DNA of 64,000 bases from Liolophura sinensis. Lineage: Eukaryota > Mollusca > Polyplacophora > Chitonida > Chitonidae. The DNA lies in NCBI RefSeq assembly GCF_032854445.1, contig NC_088305.1:22732955-22796954 (forward strand). Reading direction: 5' to 3'. The translations under genes and the position numbers were made by a program. Position 1 is the first letter of the stretch. Each line of letters begins with the position of its first letter. Below, one piece after another: positions 59,255 to 64,000 of this stretch. The notes under the pieces are model-generated. The model was not told where the DNA came from, searched no databases, and saw only the letters and a program-made list of their open reading frames with translations.

Positions 59255-59442
59255 AAGGGCATTTCACTTACACGACGGCAGTCAGCAGTATGAACGGAGA
59301 AAACCATACGCTGACGGACGATTGGAAGACCTTCCTGCTTACGATTAGAGACTAAGCCAGCGTTAACTGGACGAAATCACGGTGAGTGAGGTTCCTGGGT
59401 GACTGTGCACGAAGGTTAACGCCCTCAATCACCGAGGCCCCG
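59255..59442 (-). mobile_element. SINE-A copy, old
   Basis: CATTTCACTTACACGACGGC, a degraded body with GGAAGACCTTCC, CTAAGCCAGCGTTAACTGGA, then GGTTCCTGGGTGAC and the head end AATCACCGAGGCCCC. All parts are present in order but diverged. Confidence 0.8.
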
Positions 59443-59509
59443 AGTAACACGTACTTTTTTTTTGTTTCCCCTGAATACGGTAGAAATCATAATCCCATTC
59501 CAGGACGAT

Positions 59510-59955
59510 ATTGTGTGTTATACTTTCACCTATTCCACTTCCAGACGCTCCACTGGCAGAAAGATATTGCAAAACTGTTTGTGTAGTGACGAGATTACAC
59601 AAATATTCCTCCTTCATGGAGGTTTGAGATGTATATCATTTTATAATCAGAATCACAAATATTCGCTTTGCTGTCAATAGGACTATATTATATAAAATAC
59701 ATGAAGATATACATAGTAGAATCAGTAGTTTTTTCATTCACATGTAAACTACAAAATGTGACTTATTTGTATAATTCGCAGTTTCAACATAATATCACAG
59801 CATAGTAATTCCATGTTATATTTGTTTTACATGTATGTTCCATTGTTTACACTGATGAAAACTAATTTACGATTTACGAAAACAGGTAATATATCTTAGT
59901 TATCTCAGAGGTGTTTTTATATGTCAGATGAAGGGTGCTCCTAACTAAACAGTTC
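59510..59955 (+). repeat. Left arm of a 3-kb inverted-repeat structure
   Basis: Reverse complement of 62050-62522 over about 450 bp. Shared blocks in order: a TTCCACTTCCAGACGCT(C/T)CAC block, TATCATTTTATAATCAGAAT, GACTATAT, AATCAGTAGTTTTTTCATTC, TAATTCCATGTTAT and TTACGAAAACA. See the right arm and the satellite between them. Confidence 0.85.
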
Positions 59956-60399
59956 AACACGCGTTGCTGAATCGCCTGCTGGAGCAATTAGAACAAGGAA
60001 GGTAACAACTGAAGACATTCTCTGTTTGATGCATCCCTTTCTGGATGCTATCTTATTGATCTCCATCTAAAAAAACACTTTAGTACTAAAACCAAATTCC
60101 TGAAACAAGTGTGAGATATTCCGGGTTCGCAAAATCGCATTCATCTGAACGTTCTATTTGCCGGAGTCAGACAGATCCAATGTCCAATTCTAAACGTAAC
60201 AGGTCGTGATGTGAGTACAGAGATAAAACACTAGTTTAATACCGGTATATATAAATAATATAACTGTCTATACCAGCGCAGAGTAGAACCAGGAACCAGG
60301 AAACATATGAGTAACTACAGGATGCTCAGTGTTTGCTATCATTAAATATTGGTACTATACATAGTGAACATGGCTATATGGCAAGTTTACAATACACCT

Positions 60400-60715
60400 T
60401 GTGTCACAGAGCAGCATGTGTCTTAGCGCACCATGTGTCACGGCACATCTTCTGTCAAATTGCACCCTCTGTCACAATACACACTGTCACATCGCATTCT
60501 CTCTCACAATGCACACTGTGTCACAGTGTTTAGTGCGTCAAAACGGGATCTGTTTCACACTGCACCGTGTGTCTTAGCGCACTATGTGTCACGGCACATC
60601 TTCTGTCAAATTGCACGCTCTGTCACAATACACACTGTTACAATGTATATATAGTGTTTCAAAATGGACCCTATGACACGATACACCCTCTGTCACTGTG
60701 CATCCTTATGACACT
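60400..60715 (-). repeat. 17-18-bp satellite, reverse-oriented block
   Basis: Units such as GCACCCTCTGTCACAATA and GCACACTGTGTCACAG. A 152-bp segment is repeated (GTGTCTTAGCGCAC at 60418 and 60570). Its reverse complement (TATTGTGACAGAGGGTGC) matches the monomer of the neighbouring 34-bp array, so this block is the same satellite in opposite orientation. Confidence 0.8.
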
Positions 60716-61675
60716 ATCCACATTATGACAAAGGGTGCCATATGAGACAGGCTGCATTACTACACAGGGTACATAACTACACATAACATATATATAACTA
60801 AACAAGGTGTATTGTGACCCAGGGTACATTACTTCACAGGGTGTATTGTGACACAGGTTACATTGCTGCACAGGGTGTACTGTGACCCAGGGTACATTAC
60901 TGCACAGGGTGTATTGTGAACCAGGGTACATTACTGCACAGGGTGTATTGTGACCCAGGGTACATTACTGCACAGGGTGTATTGTGATACAAAGTACATT
61001 ACTGCACAGGGTATATTGAAACCCGGGGTACATTACTGCACAGGGTGTATTGTGACCCAGGGTACATTACTGCACAGGGTGTATTGTGACCCAGGGTACA
61101 TTACTGCACAGGGTGTATTGTGACACAGGGTACATTACTGCACAGGTGGTATTGTAACCCAGGGTACATTACTGCACAGGGTGTATTGTGACCAGGGTAC
61201 ATTACTGCACAGGGTGTATTGTGACCCAAGGTGGATTACTGCACAGGGTGTATTGTGACCCAGGGTACATTACTGCACAGGGTGTATTGTGACACAGGGT
61301 ACATTACTGCACAGGGTGTATTGTGACCCAGGGTACATTACTGCACAGGGTGTATTGTGACCCAGGGAACATTACTGCACAGGGTGAATTGTAACCCAGG
61401 GTACATTACTTCACAGGGTGTATTGTGACACAGGGTACATTAATGCACAGGGTGTATTGTGACCCAGGGTACATTACTGCACAGGGTGTATTGTCACCCA
61501 AGGTGGATGACTGCACAGGGTGTATGGTGACCAAGGGTGGATTACTGTACAGGGTGTATTGTCACCCAAGGTGGATTACTGCACAGGGTGTATTGTGACC
61601 CAGGGTGGATTACTGCACAGGGTGAATTGTAACCCAAGGTGGATTACTGCACAGGGTGTATTGTGACAAACGGAT
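60716..61675 (+). repeat. 34-bp satellite (dimer of 17 bp)
   Basis: About 26 copies of GGTACATTACTGCACAGGGT plus GTATTGTGACCCAG. GGTA at 61027 and 61061 gives the period. The two halves, CATTACTGCACAGGGTG and TATTGTGACCCAGGGTA, are related, so it is a dimer. The right end has variants with GGTGGATTACTGC. Confidence 0.95.
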
Positions 61676-62049
61676 GGAGATAAATTAGTTCGTGGAGGAA
61701 TCAGTGTCACCGTTTTGAGATGGGCATTACTAAAGCGCAGAAAGTCGATTTTATCTTGTGAACATTAAAATATGTCCCAGATCATCTGCTGTGATAAAAC
61801 CAAAAATGAGACAGAAATTCCCATTGTTCATAAGCGAATATGTTTCGAGGATATCGTTTTCTTGTTTCCATGTGTGTAGTATGATAATGGTAGCGTCACT
61901 GTTCACTCATACGGATAACATGATTTCAACAAAATAGAAAGACGCCAAAAGGAGAATAGCTTTATTTGTTACCTCCATTTTTTTAGTTTCTCCAAACGGA
62001 GAGTATTTTTATTTGTTACCTCCCTTGTTTTAGTTGCTCTAACAGGCCG
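61676..62049. other. Spacer between satellite and right arm
   Basis: No frame or repeat recognised. Confidence 0.4.
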
Positions 62050-62522
62050 TTTGAGTACCTTTCACCTAATCTATAAAACACATCTAAGGTGACTTTAAAT
62101 GTTTTCGTAAGTCGTAATGTTTAATTCACGTGTTAAAGGTAAGAAAGATGCAAATGACATGTAAACCTTAAAACATAACATGGAATTATTCGGCTGTGTA
62201 CATTTTACATTGAAACTGTGAAATATATTAAAAAAAATATATTTTGTCGGTCGAACGTGAATGAACAAACTACTGATAATCTGTGTAATTCAATGTATTT
62301 GATGTTATATAGTCTTAGTGACAGACAAGCGTGAACTTTTGCTATAAAGCAATGCGAATATTTGCGATTCTGATTATAAAATGATACACATCTGAAAACT
62401 CCGTAATAAACGAATATCTGTATAGTCTGGTCAAAGTACATACTGTTTTGTGTGAACTTTACGGCCAGTGAAGCGTCTGGAAGTGGAATAAGTGAAAGTA
62501 TAAAAAACAATAGCGATATAAA
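62050..62522 (-). repeat. Right arm of the 3-kb inverted-repeat structure
   Basis: Partner of 59510-59955 in inverted orientation. Frames in both arms give a similar peptide (F-R-C-V-S-F-Y-N-Q-N type). With such similar DNA this does not by itself show coding function. Confidence 0.85.
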
Positions 62523-62637
62523 ATACCATTAAATCAGTCAATCTTACTGGCTAATATTTCTTCCTCTTTCCTGCGTGCGTAAGATTTTTCTTACCACACG
62601 GTGTTAGACCATCAAAAAATGTGTACCTCCCTGGCCG

Positions 62638-62830
62638 CGGGTGTTGGCGCAATGACCCAGGAGCCTCACACCAATGTAGTGTGCTGGCCTCCTCTCTAGT
62701 TTTACGTGAGAGGTGGCCTCCTCTCTAGTTTTACGTGAGAGGTCTGATTGAAACTTGCAGATGGTTGTGAGTTTTCCTCGGGCGCAGCCAGATTTTCTCT
62801 CACCATATTACTCTTTAGAAAAACACTAAT
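62638..62830 (+). mobile_element. SINE-A copy with internal 28-bp duplication
   Basis: GGTGTTGGCGCAATGACCCA, GGAGCCTCACACCAATGTAG, a body in which CTCTCTAGTTTTACGTGAG is repeated in tandem, then GATGGTTGTGAGTTTTCCTC and GATTTTCTCTCACCATATTA. The tail is lost. Confidence 0.75.
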
Positions 62831-63578
62831 ATCATTAAATAAAATATTTACTCCATTTAAGAAAGCCATGTGATGATTTTACTTGTTAAACAGAATAGTT
62901 GGGCAGACGATAACGTTTATCAAACAGTTCTTGTAGGAGTCAGGCAAACTTCTCGTTTTCACCACACAGAAATATCCGTGTTAGGACAATGATGCAGAGC
63001 ATACAGGAAGTCAATGGATAAAATAAAGTTTTAATTGAATAATAAGGATGCAAAGGAAATAAAAATACTGACAAAAAAAATAAACGTCCGATCTGGGATT
63101 TAGCGGGCTCTCTTCGAATCATGGTGTGGTCCAAGGTGAATTCATTGTGAGGCGTGGTTGAGGGTGGGGGGTGGGGGGGGGGCTAGGGTAAGAGGGATTG
63201 GATGTTTTATTCAGGGAGCTAGCAGGGTTTATCGGTCAAGTCGCGTGCGATAGGTTGGACCAGAAGTTCATTACCTAGAAGTATGCAACACAGTACACAT
63301 GTTACGTCATCTGTAGAGCTCTAGCCACCTGGTGGAGAAATAAGCCAACCTATTAGATGGAAATTGTGAACTGAATCATGGGAAATCTTATTGTAAAGGG
63401 CTACTACAAGGACTGGCCGCACCATGAAACCGAAACTCTGTATTTAAAAACTACAATTCCGTTCATTCTTGTGTGCAATTAAGAGCCCATTGAGTATTTT
63501 TATATTTCCAAGCAACTCTAAAATAATTACTGTAAAAAGCATTGATGTCCTTTTACAAGACTCCTCAGTTACAAGAAG
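62831..63578. other. Intergenic, with a G-rich tract
   Basis: GGGTGGGGGGTGGGG-type tract at 63162-63182 could form a G-quadruplex. No gene. Confidence 0.45.
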
Positions 63579-63849
63579 GGGGCCTCCGTGGCTCAGTTGG
63601 TTAGCGCGCTAGCGCAGCGTAATGACCCAGGAGTCTCTCACCAATGCGGTCGCTGTGAGTTCAAGTCCAGCTCATGCTGGCTTCCTCTCCGGCCGTACGT
63701 GGGAAGGTCTGTCGACAACCTGCGGATGGTCGTGGGTTTCCCCGGGCTCTGCCCGGTTTCCACCCACCATAATGCTGGCCGCCGTCGTATAAGTGAAATA
63801 TTCTTGAGTACGGCGTAAAACACCAATCAAATCAAATCAAATCAAATCA
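63579..63849 (+). mobile_element. SINE-A, full-length young copy (reference)
   Basis: Complete tRNA-derived SINE. The head has an A box TGGCTCAGTTGG (63589-63600) and a B box GAGTTCAAGTCC (63657-63668), pol III internal promoter elements. The body is GC-rich (GGCTTCCTCTCCGGCCGTAC, TTTCCCCGGGCTCTGCCCGG). The conserved tail (CATAATGCTGGCCGCCGTCG, TGAAATATTCTTGAGTACGG) ends in a repeated AATCA. A 16-bp direct repeat, TTTACAAGACTCCTCA, flanks it (63552-63567 and 63850-63865), showing a recent LINE-mediated insertion. Frames of 76 and 62 codons inside it are not genes. Confidence 0.95.
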
Positions 63850-63865
63850 TTTACAAGACTCCTCA

Positions 63866-64000
63866 TTTATAACACAAAGAATTATTACAGATTATAAAGT
63901 CACAGGATAGCTGCTGAAAAAGCTCACAGTGGGTAGGCTTAACGCATGGACTCGGTCATGTTTTGCAGGGCATGTCAATACATAATCCCGGCAGGTATTT
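63866..64000. other. Window end, nothing recognised
   Basis: Short AT-rich stretch after the SINE. Confidence 0.4.

Overview
This looks like a piece of animal nuclear genome, most likely a mollusc or a related lophotrochozoan. The assignment rests on three things: abundant tRNA-headed SINEs with a long conserved tail of a type I associate with mollusc genomes, AT-rich intergenic DNA packed with minisatellites, and an intronless amine GPCR gene. The species assignment is inference. Nothing bacterial is present: no operons, Shine-Dalgarno sites or CRISPR.

Protein-coding content is low. Two genes are well supported. The first is a complete single-exon class A GPCR on the minus strand (5476-6885), closest in its motifs to 5-HT1-type serotonin receptors. 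It has a TATA box and a perfect CRE upstream and an AATAAA downstream. The second is a small intronless gene on the plus strand (42585-43025, 146 aa). It has a basic/helical N-terminal half and a long Asp/Ser/Glu-rich tail, and its promoter carries CCAAT, CACGTG, TCTCGCGAGA and TATATAAA in a row. I do not recognise this family with certainty. A frameshifted partial copy lies inverted 2 kb upstream (about 40610-40890).

The rest is repeat-dominated. Regions, left to right: 0-5 kb minisatellites and SINE pieces; 5.3-7 kb the receptor gene; 7-36 kb mostly unannotatable intergenic DNA with scattered SINE copies, minisatellites, several promoter-like clusters (14.2, 19.05, 22.7 kb on plus; 32.5 kb on minus) and a perfect 18-bp hairpin at 29.0 kb; 35.9-37.4 kb a TA/GT microsatellite and a 45-bp minisatellite; 40.6-45.6 kb a locally duplicated block (duplicon, 72-bp array, second duplicon) with the acidic-tail gene lying inside only one of the two copies; 47.7-48.8 kb a 100-bp minisatellite that is visibly derived from the SINE; 51.6-52.6 kb a probable solo LTR; 54-56 kb 89-bp and 37/111-bp arrays; 57.2-59.1 kb foldback-type inverted repeats with a SINE inserted in one arm; 59.5-62.5 kb a 3-kb structure with two inverted arms of about 450 bp around a 17/34-bp satellite that itself switches orientation; 63.6 kb a young full-length SINE with a target-site duplication.

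The genes do not form a pathway. The most interesting material is (1) the acidic-tail gene with its promoter and decayed paralog, (2) the nested inverted-repeat/satellite structure at 59.5-62.5 kb, and (3) the SINE-to-satellite conversion. Exons shorter than about 150 bp belonging to genes that extend outside the window could have been missed.
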